Assembly (NCBI RefSeq): GCF_002368095.1
Contig: NZ_AP018227.1
Span: forward strand, 648,001 to 712,000
Reading direction: 5' to 3'
Origin: Calothrix parasitica NIES-267
GTDB lineage: Bacteria > Cyanobacteriota > Cyanobacteriia > Cyanobacteriales > Nostocaceae
DNA length: 64,000 nucleotides
Every line of letters begins with the position of its first letter. Within the stretch, counting starts at the first letter, position 1. Made by a program: the position numbers and the translations under genes. Shown here piece after piece: positions 27,546 through 36,916 of this stretch. The notes below the pieces were generated by a model. It was not told where the DNA came from. It worked only from the letters and a program-made list of their open reading frames with translations, and ran no database searches.

Positions 27546-27947
27546 TTAGAATTTAATTCCTAATTGTCCGTTAATACCGCGACGGGAATTATAACCAGCA
27601 CCCACCATTAAGTTTTTAGTTGGATTAACTTGTACACCACCGGAAACCGATACACCTTTACCTTCGGTGTAGTAACCTACTCCAACATAAGGAGAAACAG
27701 CAGGTAAAGGAAGAAATTGCAGTACGTCTACACCAACAGCACCGTCTTCACCTACTCCCAACTCAGCACCGTAACCAGCAAATTTTGCACCAACAGCATA
27801 AGTAACGTCACCATCTTTAGCACCTACAGATACCCAAGGTTCTGGAACTATATTTGGAACGATTTGAGCATCAGCACGTTGAGGTGCAAAAAAAGCTAAT
27901 AAACCTAAAGATGCAACTAAAGCTTTACCAATAAGAGCTACTTTCAT
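27546..27947 (-). CDS. Small secreted, beta-rich outer-membrane-like protein
   Basis: I place the start at the ATG at 27947 (MKVALIGKALVASLG) because AAGGAG lies six bases before it; a GTG 15 bases earlier would put that site inside the gene. A signal peptide ends near ADAQ, and the mature part of about 110 residues is a series of alternating Gly-rich beta strands (WVSVGAKDGDVTYAVGAKF, LPAVSPYVGVGYYTEGKGVS) ending in Phe, as in small outer-membrane barrels. No known family is recognised. It is transcribed alone. Confidence 0.7.
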   Translation of the reverse strand: MKVALIGKALVASLGLLAFFAPQRADAQIVPNIVPEPWVSVGAKDGDVTYAVGAKFAGYGAELGVGEDGAVGVDVLQFLPLPAVSPYVGVGYYTEGKGVSVSGGVQVNPTKNLMVGAGYNSRRGINGQLGIKF

Positions 27948-28123
27948 TTTGGACTCCTTCACTACCTATAAATAATTATGATTTGTTCATAACTAACTTA
28001 CCGTGACGGATATTACACTGTTTCTGTGCCAATTGTGAATAAATTAGTAAAAAATACTATGAGAGTTTAGTAAGTAGCAAGTAGCAGATGAGAATAAAAA
28101 ATTAAACAAGAAATTAATTCACT

Positions 28124-28151
28124 CCCTACTCCCTACTCCCTACTTGCTACT
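28124..28151. repeat. Heptamer tandem repeat CCCTACT
   Basis: Three perfect CCCTACT units are followed by a degenerate TGCTACT. The repeat supplies the stop codon of the dehydrogenase gene ending at 28147. Confidence 0.7.
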
Positions 28152-29607
28152 TGCTCTTGCTACTCCACCGTTCCAATACTGTTTTAGTTTGAGTAAAAAA
28201 TTCTACTGCTTGGTTTCCTTGTCCGTGTAAGTCTCCGAAAAAGCTTTTTTTGCAACTGCTGAAGGGTAAGAATGGTGTTGGTTCCGTAGGTGCAATATTT
28301 ATACCAATGCTTCCGGTTTCGGCTTCGTATCTAAATTTACGCGCTGCTGCTACCGATGCGGTAAATAAACAAGCCATTTTTCCAAATGGATTATCGTTTA
28401 CTAAGGAAATCGCTTCATCAATATTATTTACGTGAATTAAACTCAATACTGGGCCAAAAATTTCTGTATTCGCAATTTCGCTTAAAGGATTTACGTCTTC
28501 TAAAATTGTGGGACGAATAAAATTACCCTGTTCATAACCGGGTATCAACGGGTTTCTACCGTCTAATAACAACTTTGCTCCCGATGATGTTCCTTTTTCA
28601 ATCAATCCTTCAATTCTAGTTTTACTTCCAGCATTTATTACCGGTCCCATTTCTACCTTGTCATCTAAACCGTTACCTACAACTCGCTTATTTGCAGCTT
28701 CTACAATTGCTTGGGTAAAAGTCTCTTGTGCTTCCCCTACAGTAATTGCTATGGAAGCAGCGAGACAGGTTTGACCAGCACAACCAAAAGCACTATCAGC
28801 AGCGATACGGGTAGTATTAACTATATCTGCATCGGGTAAAATCACAATTGGATTTTTTGCACCACCATGACACTGCATTCTTTTACTATTTGCAGCACCC
28901 CAACTATAAATATATTTAGCTACTGATGTGGAACCAACAAAACTGATTGCTTTAATTTGTGGATGTTCTACTATTGCATCTACAGTTTCCTTGGAACCGT
29001 TAACCAAATTTACTACACCTTCGGGTAAACCAGTTTGTTCTAGTAGCTGAAAAATCTTCTGCATCGTCAACGGGACCTTTTCTGAAGGTTTGACAATATA
29101 GGTATTTCCACAAGCTAGAGCGTATGGTAAAAACCACAAAGGAATCATCCCCGGAAAACTGAACGAACAAATTGCAGCACATACACCCAATGGTTGACGA
29201 ATCATCGTTCCATCAATTCCATCTACGATATCTTCATGGTGATTTCCTCCCAACATCATGGGAATACCGCAAGCAATTTCGACATTTTCTATAGCACGAC
29301 GCATTTCAATCCTTGATTCAACCAAGGTTTTTCCGCATTCAAAGGTAATGGTACGAGCAATATCTTCTAAATGTTCTTCTAATAAATATTTGAGTAAGAA
29401 TAAAAATTGCACTCGTTGTGAAGCTGGAGTTCGTCTCCAAGATTTAAAAGCTTTCGTAGCAGATTCAGCAGCTTCGTTGACTTCTGATTTTGATGATAAA
29501 GGAACTTTCGCAAGTAATTCTGCTGTTGCTGGATTGGTAATTTCAATGTTTTCCGTTGCAGGGGATTTTTGCCATTTATTGTTTATATAGTTGGGGAGAA
29601 TATTCAT
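28147..29607 (-). CDS. mmsA: CoA-acylating (methylmalonate-semialdehyde type) aldehyde dehydrogenase
   Basis: The 486-residue protein is an aldehyde dehydrogenase with catalytic Cys281 in [12 protein letters not shown]. It has the [19 protein letters not shown] block and [14 protein letters not shown], where the usual general-base glutamate is replaced by Asn. Both are features of methylmalonate-semialdehyde dehydrogenases, which oxidise malonate/methylmalonate semialdehyde with NAD and CoA, in valine or inositol breakdown. No other gene of those pathways is nearby. The exact substrate is inferred. Confidence 0.85.
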   Translation of the reverse strand: MNILPNYINNKWQKSPATENIEITNPATAELLAKVPLSSKSEVNEAAESATKAFKSWRRTPASQRVQFLFLLKYLLEEHLEDIARTITFECGKTLVESRIEMRRAIENVEIACGIPMMLGGNHHEDIVDGIDGTMIRQPLGVCAAICSFSFPGMIPLWFLPYALACGNTYIVKPSEKVPLTMQKIFQLLEQTGLPEGVVNLVNGSKETVDAIVEHPQIKAISFVGSTSVAKYIYSWGAANSKRMQCHGGAKNPIVILPDADIVNTTRIAADSAFGCAGQTCLAASIAITVGEAQETFTQAIVEAANKRVVGNGLDDKVEMGPVINAGSKTRIEGLIEKGTSSGAKLLLDGRNPLIPGYEQGNFIRPTILEDVNPLSEIANTEIFGPVLSLIHVNNIDEAISLVNDNPFGKMACLFTASVAAARKFRYEAETGSIGINIAPTEPTPFLPFSSCKKSFFGDLHGQGNQAVEFFTQTKTVLERWSSKSK

Positions 29608-29782
29608 AGTTTTTTGGTAAATGCGGTTAGATTAAATTGATTTAATTAAGTTATATATTAGGGCTTTCTCCGATATCCAAGTCACAATACATCAAATCTT
29701 TACTACCGCTTTAGATTTACAACTAAATATTTATTTAAATCATAGTTTGAGAACAGTAAAATATATTCTTCTATATGTTTTT

Positions 29783-30331
29783 ATGTCAACTGTAAATCAA
29801 GTTAGTAATTTAAAATTTATCAAAATGCCTGAAGATAATAATTTAGAAATTATTAGTGATTGCTTGCGTCGTATTAGAAATGGTTTATCATATTTCGCGA
29901 TAGGTTGTTTAACCGGAACCATTATATTTACAGTAGTTGGATTAAATGAGAAAAGACCAAGTTCTTCAACTATTGGTATCGGGAGTGCTTTCGCTATATC
30001 GACTTTGATTACTGGATGTTTAGCTGTTAAACATTCTCGGATTACTTCGTCTGAAATTTATACAACTATTAAAGATTCTCCCGAAAATATTGTTTGGGTT
30101 TATCCAGTAGGACTTAACCATAAAGTTAATGGAATTAAAGCTTCTACGGAAAATATTATTAATATTCATCTTGATAATGGTCGCTGTTTACAACTTCGCT
30201 CTATTCCCAGCAAAGATGTAGAATTGGTGTTATCGGCTATTAAGCAACAAGCACCGAAAGCAGTTTATGGTTATAGTGAAGCTGTTAAATTGAAGTATAT
30301 GAAAGACCCGAATTCATTGCATATGAAGTAA
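29783..30331 (+). CDS. Membrane protein of unknown function
   Basis: From the ATG at 29783 the product has 182 residues; a TTG at 29747 would add 12. Two adjacent hydrophobic segments (LSYFAIGCLTGTIIFTVVGL and TIGIGSAFAISTLITGCLAV) are followed by a soluble domain of about 100 residues with beta strands (NIVWVYPVGLNHKVNGIKAS, IINIHLDNGRCLQLRSIPSK). It is similar in plan to membrane-anchored PH-like proteins. I recognise no family. It is divergent from the dehydrogenase gene. Confidence 0.6.
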   Translation: MSTVNQVSNLKFIKMPEDNNLEIISDCLRRIRNGLSYFAIGCLTGTIIFTVVGLNEKRPSSSTIGIGSAFAISTLITGCLAVKHSRITSSEIYTTIKDSPENIVWVYPVGLNHKVNGIKASTENIINIHLDNGRCLQLRSIPSKDVELVLSAIKQQAPKAVYGYSEAVKLKYMKDPNSLHMK

Positions 30332-30641
30332 ATATTTTTAAGGTTATTCAGTACATAGTATGATTAATAATTTTGAAATACTTGCTATATCAATAAATAT
30401 CGCTTTTTAAGCTGAGATTAAAATTAAATATTATTTTTTATTCCCTATTCCCTTTTTTATTATTTTTTTCGCACAGTAAGTCCGGATAAGCCATAACAAC
30501 AGATTTCAATATCAGTTAAAACTAACATTGGAACCATTCTTTTTATCTAAGCGTCTCTCAAAATAATCTCAAACTCATAGATTATAAATCAAATTTATTC
30601 TTCGGAAAATACTGTTATTTATTTTCCGGAGAATATATACA

Positions 30642-30698
30642 ATGAGTGAAAATTTTATTCAAGTAAATTCTCTGGTTTTTCGCAAATTATATACATGA
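30642..30698 (+). CDS. Possible 18-residue leader peptide
   Basis: ATG at 30642 opens an 18-codon frame (MSENFIQVNSLVFRKLYT) that ends with a TGA overlapping the ATG of the next gene (ATGA at 30695-30698). A CCGGAGA sequence lies about ten bases before it, and an 8-bp hairpin CGGAAAAT/ATTTTCCG (30603-30628) overlaps that site. The layout would suit translational coupling or attenuation, but the peptide is short enough to be chance. Confidence 0.3.
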   Translation: MSENFIQVNSLVFRKLYT

Positions 30699-31981
30699 GA
30701 CTACCCTTATTTTTCCTTAGTGCTGCTAGCAGTATTCTACTGTTATCCTCTCCATTAAACGCGGCTAATTTTCAATCATGGCATTTTAATCCTACGCGCA
30801 ATCAACTCAATTTAACTACAGATTCGGGAGTCCAACCCAGAGCATTTTTAATTAATAATCCCACACGACTGGTAATTGATTTACCGGGTACGCAATTAAG
30901 AGGTAATACTAAGCGTAAAAAATATAGTTCGTCAGTAAGAGAAGTTAGAGTTGGTAAAGTTGACGATAAAACAACTCGATTGGTCGTAGAATTAGCACCT
31001 GGTTATACAGTTTCTCCTGAAAAAGTATTAGTTAAAGGGGATACTTCTTCCCATTGGATAGTTAATTTTTCATCTATAGAACGCACCATTTCTAACGCTA
31101 ATAATAATTTGGGAGAAGAAAAAATTCCCGTACCCTTTCCTAATGCATCCTCATTTGCTGGGGTTGTTCCTTTAGGAAGTCAAATGCCACAATTATATTC
31201 TCAAGTTAAAAGTTTGATGTCTCGCTACAGTTATTTAGACCCAGGAATGTTTTTCTTGGATTTAGAAACAGGGGATTATTTAGACATCAATGGAGAAAAA
31301 GCATTTCCCGCAGCTTCCACAATTAAACTTCCGCTTTTAGTTGCTTTATTTGAAGAGGTAGATGCGGGTAGAGTTAAGCTAAATGAAACTGTCGTAATGC
31401 GTCGCGATTTGATGACTGGAGGTTCCGGAACAATGCGTTATAAACGTCCCGGTACTAAGTTTGGTCTGTTAGAAACCGTAACCAAAATGATTACCATCAG
31501 CGATAATACTGCAACGAATATGGTTATTGACCGTTTAGGTGGTAAAGCTAGATTAAATCAGCGTTTTCGTAGCTGGGGATTGCAAAATACTGTGATTCGC
31601 AATCTACTTGGTGATTTTAAAGGAACTAATACGACTAGTCCTAAAGATTTAGCCAGAGTAGGAGCTTTGATTTCTAATAATTTGATATTAAGTAGTAGCA
31701 GTCGTGCCAAAGTTTTAGATATTATGCATCGGGTTAGGAATAAAGCTTATTTAGGATCTGGTATTGGTAAAAATGCAAAATTTGCTAATAAAACAGGAAC
31801 TTTAGGAATTGTTCTTGGTGATACAGGTATTGTGACAATGCCAAATGGTAAGCGTTATTTAGCTGGTATGATAGTACGAAGACCTTTCCGCGATAGACGT
31901 GCAAAATCGTTTATTAAACAAGTTTCTCGAATAGTTTACGGACATATTAATAAACCACAGGTAAGCAATTTACCGAAATAA
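30695..31981 (+). CDS. AMIN-domain protein with beta-lactamase-fold serine hydrolase
   Basis: A signal peptide (1-23) is followed by an AMIN domain (about 25-128: FQSWHFNPTRNQLNLTT to HWIVNFSS), which targets proteins to peptidoglycan or the cell-division site. A class A beta-lactamase/PBP-like domain follows with S208-T-I-K211, S269-D-N271 and K366-T-G. The omega-loop glutamate and asparagine of true class A beta-lactamases are not evident (the region reads GDFKGTNTTSPKDL), so peptidoglycan processing or weak lactam binding is as likely as resistance. It is periplasmic. The gene ends with a clear terminator. Confidence 0.85.
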   Translation: MRLPLFFLSAASSILLLSSPLNAANFQSWHFNPTRNQLNLTTDSGVQPRAFLINNPTRLVIDLPGTQLRGNTKRKKYSSSVREVRVGKVDDKTTRLVVELAPGYTVSPEKVLVKGDTSSHWIVNFSSIERTISNANNNLGEEKIPVPFPNASSFAGVVPLGSQMPQLYSQVKSLMSRYSYLDPGMFFLDLETGDYLDINGEKAFPAASTIKLPLLVALFEEVDAGRVKLNETVVMRRDLMTGGSGTMRYKRPGTKFGLLETVTKMITISDNTATNMVIDRLGGKARLNQRFRSWGLQNTVIRNLLGDFKGTNTTSPKDLARVGALISNNLILSSSSRAKVLDIMHRVRNKAYLGSGIGKNAKFANKTGTLGIVLGDTGIVTMPNGKRYLAGMIVRRPFRDRRAKSFIKQVSRIVYGHINKPQVSNLPK

Positions 31982-32015
31982 TTTTCTCTGCAAATTTATA
32001 TTTTTAATTTTCTAG

Positions 32016-32044
32016 AGACGGAGTGTAATATGCTCCGTCTTTAT
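32016..32044 (+). terminator. Rho-independent terminator after AMIN/lactamase-fold gene
   Basis: AGACGGAG and CTCCGTCT form an 8-bp stem around a nine-base loop and are followed by TTTATT, 35 bases after the stop codon. The stem is related to the AGACGTAG hairpins elsewhere in the window. Confidence 0.7.
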
Positions 32045-32135
32045 TCATTTTTGTACTTTATAAACCGCTTTGGAATAATATCATGTTCCGGATGTTTATT
32101 AGAGCTTTTTAACTCATCTTTTACACCAATGTCAT

Positions 32136-32199
32136 AAACCCGGTTTCTTTCTGATTTCACTACTAAATAATGATGTTTTTACAACTAGAAACCGGGTTT
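32136..32199. repeat. REPIN-like inverted pair, copy 3
   Basis: AAACCCGGTTTCT (32136-32148) and AGAAACCGGGTTT (32187-32199) flank a 38-base core containing TTTCAC-AC-AAATAATGATG. Outside the arms, TTACACCAAT on the left and the inverse of TTGCACCATT on the right form a second, outer inverted repeat. Confidence 0.75.
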
Positions 32200-32267
32200 A
32201 TTTAGGCTTATCCATAATGGTGCAAGAAATGAGATTCATTTCTGCTCCTCGTTAATATCTGTCTTCA

Positions 32268-32322
32268 TTTTGGGAATAATAACTTTAGCTATCATTAATA
32301 TTAATGGTACTTTAGTACTATA
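32268..32322 (+). promoter_or_regulatory. Upstream box shared by both LRV genes
   Basis: TTAGTACTATA (32312-32322) and the preceding TTTGGGAATAATAACTTTAG recur, with variation, before the second LRV gene (42150-42218). Conservation of non-coding DNA between paralogues points to a common promoter or regulator site. Confidence 0.45.
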
Positions 32323-32354
32323 AAATCATCATAATAAAATGAATAATTAAAATT

Positions 32355-34970
32355 ATGCGTTCACTTTACAGGATTAGTGCATCGGATTTACAAAGATATT
32401 TAGAAACACCAGAAGAATTACTGACGGAATCTGAGGAAATACAGATTGCTGTTGCATCTTTTATTGAAACTCCCCGAAGTCTTTTAGAGGTTTTGGTTAA
32501 TAGCGATTATTCCTCAGTTGTGGAAGTTGCGAGATTACACGTTAATTTTGCAGGTACCGAAACTATTGCGGAAATGTTGCAGAATCGGAATTTGGGACAA
32601 AATGATAGGTTAGCGGTGGAGTTGATGCAATTTGCTCCCGTAGCTCCTTGTTTTTTAAGTGAATGGGTTCCGGAAAGTCGGTTAATTCAAGGATTGCAAA
32701 ACGAATATATGCCATTACGGTATCGGTTGCAAATATTGGAAAGGTTATCGCAGTCGGATAAATTAGAACCACGTTTGATAGTTGCAGAATCTTCGGAAAC
32801 TCCGGTTTCGTTGTTGGAATTGTTAGCGGGGGATTTGGAATTAGCGGTACGTTTGACGGTGGAAGCTAATGATAATTGTCCGTCGGAAGTTGTGGAGTTG
32901 GTGAAGAGTCAGCATGATTTGGCTAATGATTGGGATGGTGATGTAGAAAGGTTGAGGGAACTGGGGGGAAGTCGTTGGAGTTGGATAAGATTGACAGTTG
33001 CTCAAAATCCCTTTGCTCCAGAAGATGTTTTGATGAATTTAGCAACGGATGAATTATTTAAGGTTAGGTTGGGTGTTGGGAAGAATCCGAATAGTAGTGC
33101 TAGGGTTTTGGGTGTTTTAGCAGAAGAATCGGATAAGGAAATTCAAGTTGCTGTTGTAGAACATCTGAATACTACAGAAGAGATGCTACATCAATTGTTT
33201 TCTAGCTGTAAATATGAGATTCAAAAGCGGGATAATTTACCAGTTAGTATTTTAGAGCGGTTTTACCGAGAAGCAGCTACAGATAAACCTTGGGAGCATC
33301 AGTATTTAAATTTATTATTGAGACAGGTAAATACTCCGACTTGGATTTTAGCTGAATTAGCGAGTAACGTTGATATAGAAGAATTGACAGCGAAAGCAAT
33401 TGTTAGACAAGACTCTTCACCAGTTGTTAAAGATTTAGAAACCTTTCTTGGATATGAAACAGGTTTTTTAACTGATATTGCAAAACATCCTCAAGTTTCA
33501 GTAGATATTTTAGAGAAATTGACCCAATATCCTAGCTCTCAATTAAAATTTACTATAGTCGAAAATCCGAAAACACCTGAAGAATTAAGAGTTTCACTTT
33601 TACAGGAATTATCAGTAAATTCAAAAGTTAATATTAAAATCAAAATCGCGAGCAATCCACAAACTCCCATCATAATTTTGGAGCAACTAGCAAATAAATC
33701 CTATAAATTAAATGGGACGGAAGAATTACTATGTGAACTAGCTCCAGATATCACACCAAATTTATTAAAGCAGATTAAAACGTTTATTTATAAAGGTCAG
33801 TCACCGGAGATGATTTTATGGGGACTTCGACAATTTACTGCTGATTCAACTATGGAAGAGTGGAACGATTTGGAAAATTCGCTTAATGAATCGGAAAGAG
33901 AAACACTTAAATATCTAGCGAATCAAGAACCTCATGGTGAGTGGGAAGGAAGGAATACATCTCAAACACGTTCCAAGCTGAGACGACCTTCGTTCGATAA
34001 TCCAGAGTTAGCGAAAAACTTAAATACTTTAGATGGTTTGATGTATTTAGTAAATACTCAATACAATCGCGATCGCACTAATCAAGAAATTGTAGCTGCA
34101 TTATTAGGTAATCCATCAGTACCAGTTAATTTACGAGAAAGATTGTGGGAACAACATAAGATAACTCCCGATGATGAAAGCGAATATTTGGAAGATTGGG
34201 ATATGCGTATGGCTGTAGCGTTCAATCCTCAGACTTCAGAAGAACAGCGTGTTGAATATTTACAACAACTACTTTCTAATCAAGTTTCTCACATTGGATG
34301 GTTCGCTGGAGAAAAAATTGACCGAAGAATCGCTAAAAATCCTTTAACACCAAAATCTATCTTAGAATTTATTATTGAGAATATTAGACGTGGTATTTAT
34401 GACGTTCTCGAAAATCCTAACGCTCCAATAAGTATTCTCAGACAAGCTGCTCAAAATGATAATTCTACTATTCAAGAATTAATTATCAAAAATCCGAATA
34501 CCCCAAAAGATTTACTTGAAGAACTTACTTCAGGTCAGATTTTACTTCAAAATCAGAATCTTACTCCCCTTGATATTTACAAAAATTACTTAGAACAACA
34601 AAGCGAACAACAAATAGAAAAAGCTCAAAGATTAATGTCGAAACGAAACAGCAATCAAAGGATTTTACGACAAAGTAGTAGCAAACAAACTCCAACTCTT
34701 CAAAGTCTTCCTAGAATTTACAATTCCAACAACGACGACTTACCAACCGTATTAACAGAATACATTGATTCAGATAACCCTTTCATCCGATTTGTAACTC
34801 TACTTCATCCCCTCACACCAGAAGAAATATTAACTCAAGCTGCAAATTCCGCTTCTTGGTTAGAAAGATATGCTGTTGCTGAAAATCAATCAACACCTTC
34901 AGAAATTCGTTTAATACTTGCTCGTGATGCGAATCGAATCGTTAAAGCAGCAGCGAATCAAAATTTATAA
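32355..34970 (+). CDS. LRV (leucine-rich repeat variant) solenoid protein, 871 aa
   Basis: The protein is built almost wholly from 24-residue helical repeats of the LRV type, with signatures such as NPNTPKDLLEEL, NPFAPEDVLMNLA and NPKTPEELRVSLL. It starts MRSLYRISASDLQRYLETPE and ends with WLERYAVAENQSTPSEIRLI and AAANQNL, both shared with the 1306-residue paralogue at 42237. There is no signal peptide or membrane segment, so it is a cytoplasmic protein-binding scaffold by inference. LRV repeats were first known from a nitrogen-fixation-linked Azotobacter protein; no Cys-rich FeS cluster is seen here. A NuiA-like gene follows 81 bases downstream. Confidence 0.8.
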   Translation: MRSLYRISASDLQRYLETPEELLTESEEIQIAVASFIETPRSLLEVLVNSDYSSVVEVARLHVNFAGTETIAEMLQNRNLGQNDRLAVELMQFAPVAPCFLSEWVPESRLIQGLQNEYMPLRYRLQILERLSQSDKLEPRLIVAESSETPVSLLELLAGDLELAVRLTVEANDNCPSEVVELVKSQHDLANDWDGDVERLRELGGSRWSWIRLTVAQNPFAPEDVLMNLATDELFKVRLGVGKNPNSSARVLGVLAEESDKEIQVAVVEHLNTTEEMLHQLFSSCKYEIQKRDNLPVSILERFYREAATDKPWEHQYLNLLLRQVNTPTWILAELASNVDIEELTAKAIVRQDSSPVVKDLETFLGYETGFLTDIAKHPQVSVDILEKLTQYPSSQLKFTIVENPKTPEELRVSLLQELSVNSKVNIKIKIASNPQTPIIILEQLANKSYKLNGTEELLCELAPDITPNLLKQIKTFIYKGQSPEMILWGLRQFTADSTMEEWNDLENSLNESERETLKYLANQEPHGEWEGRNTSQTRSKLRRPSFDNPELAKNLNTLDGLMYLVNTQYNRDRTNQEIVAALLGNPSVPVNLRERLWEQHKITPDDESEYLEDWDMRMAVAFNPQTSEEQRVEYLQQLLSNQVSHIGWFAGEKIDRRIAKNPLTPKSILEFIIENIRRGIYDVLENPNAPISILRQAAQNDNSTIQELIIKNPNTPKDLLEELTSGQILLQNQNLTPLDIYKNYLEQQSEQQIEKAQRLMSKRNSNQRILRQSSSKQTPTLQSLPRIYNSNNDDLPTVLTEYIDSDNPFIRFVTLLHPLTPEEILTQAANSASWLERYAVAENQSTPSEIRLILARDANRIVKAAANQNL

Positions 34971-35051
34971 ACATTGAGAAAAACCTCCGCGCTCCTCTGC
35001 GTTTACCTTTGCGTCCCTCTGCGTTTAAAAAGATATAATTTTAATATTCAC

Positions 35052-36029
35052 ATGAACACTTCAACAACCCAAATTCTCGCAACCCTCGAAGTTTTATTAC
35101 AAGAAGAAATCATCTGTCGTCTTCGTCATAACGACATATCAGAATGGCAACCTTTTTATTGGGAATCTTCTGTTAAAGGAGAATTTAATTTTATATCTCT
35201 ACTTTATTCTCAAGGTTGGATGAGAAACACAGATATTGAAATTGCGATTCAAAATTGGCAAGAAATAGAGGAAATGGGTGTTCCCACACCTGGAGGTGAA
35301 AACTTCTATGCTGAATGTGTTTTTGAAGACGAAGAAGACGAAGTAGATAGAAAATCTCCGCAATTTCAGCAGCGCAAAAATTATTATCAACAGCTATCAA
35401 AGTTCTTAAAATCTAATTTATACGATTTAGAGGTTTATGAATTTAGTTGTTGGGCTGAATATTCTTGCTTTGCTATCGTCGGACAAATACTTGATAATGA
35501 AAACTGGATTTGTGTTACTTCTACCGTACCTAAAGAAACTCCTGATTTTAACAATATTATAGTTACCGAAAATAATCCAGAAGTATTTATAGCTCAAGCA
35601 AAATCCAATTTAGAATCTCAAATTGATAAAATTCTCGAATTCTTAACACCAGTTTTAACTTACGGACATTATGACGGTGGTTACGAACAAACTTATCACC
35701 ATCAAATCATTTATCAAACCGCTTCTAACAAACAAATCGCATTAAAAAATGCTTTAATTAAATCTAGTTTTCTTCAAATTGGTGAATTTCAAACTTTTTA
35801 TCCAGACAACGGAGATTATATTTTTCAAGATTATAGTGGTGAAGAAGAAGGAGAAGAACTATATCAAAAATATCAAAATTTAAATTCTTTTCTTAAAACC
35901 AAGTTTCCAAAATCAATACTGTATACATTCCGTTTTTGGAATTATATACAACTATTCATTGTCAGTGAATCTACAGAAAATGACCCAGTTGGTTTAAGAC
36001 TTTCCAGCGAATTTGATTACAATCCTTGA
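35052..36029 (+). CDS. Two-domain NuiA-like (nuclease inhibitor family) protein
   Basis: I start at the ATG at 35052 (MNTSTTQILATLEVLLQ) because the preceding 26 codons of the open frame are a dispersed CTCTGCGTTT repeat. The 325-residue product has two similar halves, each with FYWESS-GEFN-like or FRFWNYIQLFIVSES elements and a final GLRLSSEFDYNP. The second half matches the nuclease A inhibitor pattern (YRhGEhEhDhYhhG-TpAGshhGIs). Two paralogues lie at 46185 and 47156, each also behind an LRV gene. In NuiA the fold blocks a DNA/RNA nuclease; whether these bind a nuclease is untested. The gene is acidic. Confidence 0.65.
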   Translation: MNTSTTQILATLEVLLQEEIICRLRHNDISEWQPFYWESSVKGEFNFISLLYSQGWMRNTDIEIAIQNWQEIEEMGVPTPGGENFYAECVFEDEEDEVDRKSPQFQQRKNYYQQLSKFLKSNLYDLEVYEFSCWAEYSCFAIVGQILDNENWICVTSTVPKETPDFNNIIVTENNPEVFIAQAKSNLESQIDKILEFLTPVLTYGHYDGGYEQTYHHQIIYQTASNKQIALKNALIKSSFLQIGEFQTFYPDNGDYIFQDYSGEEEGEELYQKYQNLNSFLKTKFPKSILYTFRFWNYIQLFIVSESTENDPVGLRLSSEFDYNP

Positions 36030-36577
36030 TGGCTATTATAAGTTTTAATTTTGCTTTAATTTACCGTTGCTACGCGACGCAAAATAACAACTCTAATCAG
36101 GTATTAAATGCATCGAAGCATCATACACCCTACAATGTCTTATAATTAATCGCCCATTCCTTATGCTCAAATCCCTGACAAAACCAATTTCTTGCCTTGA
36201 ATGCCTTTTACCATTTATTGTATATATAAGTCATTAATGAAATCTTAAGAACAGGATGAAGTATAAAAGTCAATGCGTATATTAGTCACGCTCTGCAAGT
36301 TCTATAAATACAAACTCAGAAACCCTTTCCGCATTAGGATTCTTTTAAAAATCTATATAAATCGGGATATGTAAACTACTTTAATAAAGCTCTATCTCTT
36401 GCCAGAGCTTAAGGTTCGTAAGACGCATGTATTATTTTAGCTAGATTAAACATAATTTTAATCATACAGTTGCTTGTATATCTTTATCACCCTAGATATA
36501 CAAAACTTCTATAGATAAAAGATAATACAAATCCTAAAAAATAACTATAACGAAACTTTACCTAAAAAGCAAATCTT
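36030..36577. other. Intergenic region before the Mrp operon
   Basis: This 548-base AT-rich region contains a fragment of the dispersed TAGGGTGT-type repeat (ATACACCCTACAATG near 36123) and presumably the Mrp promoter. I see no gene, strong hairpin or clear -35/-10 pair. Confidence 0.4.
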
Positions 36578-36916
36578 GTGTTAGAAGCCTTTATCCTATC
36601 AACAGTTCTATGCGGGTTTTTCGGGATTATCTTTAAGAAAAACCTGGTGATGAAAATAGTTTCGATGGATGTCATGAGTACGGGGGTTATTGCTTACTAT
36701 GTTGCGATCGCATCCCGAAAAGGTTTATTTACTCCGATTTTTTCAGGAGTAGAAAATCGTACTTATGCAGACCCGGTTCCTCAAGCAGTAATTTTAACAG
36801 CGATTGTCATCGGCTTTTCGATTCAAGCCTTGATGTTGGTTTGTGTCATGAAATTAGCGCGGGATAATCCCACTTTGGAAAGTAATGAGATTGAGAAGAA
36901 CAATACACCATCATGA
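36578..36916 (+). CDS. mrpC: Mrp antiporter subunit C (MnhC/NuoK-like)
   Basis: The 112-residue protein has three hydrophobic segments and the NuoK/MnhC-like layout (LCGFFGIIFKKNLVMKIVSMDVMSTGVI, then DPVPQAVILTAIVIGFSIQA). MrpC is a small subunit of the multi-subunit Na+(K+)/H+ antiporter of the cytoplasmic membrane. The start is GTG at 36578. It overlaps mrpD by four bases and begins a seven-gene operon. Confidence 0.88.
   Translation: MLEAFILSTVLCGFFGIIFKKNLVMKIVSMDVMSTGVIAYYVAIASRKGLFTPIFSGVENRTYADPVPQAVILTAIVIGFSIQALMLVCVMKLARDNPTLESNEIEKNNTPS

Larger units (their letters stand above)
31982..32354. other. Intergenic region: terminator, REPIN-like element, promoter
   Basis: This 373-base gap holds the terminator at 32016, the REPIN-like copy at 32136 and the upstream region of the first LRV gene. 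From about 32265 it is similar to the DNA upstream of the second LRV gene at 42237. Confidence 0.6.

Noticed and set aside
34974..35051. N-terminal 26-residue extension of the 35052 NuiA-like protein
   Set aside because: It corresponds to a dispersed CTCTGCGTTT repeat, and the paralogues start at the position of the downstream ATG.
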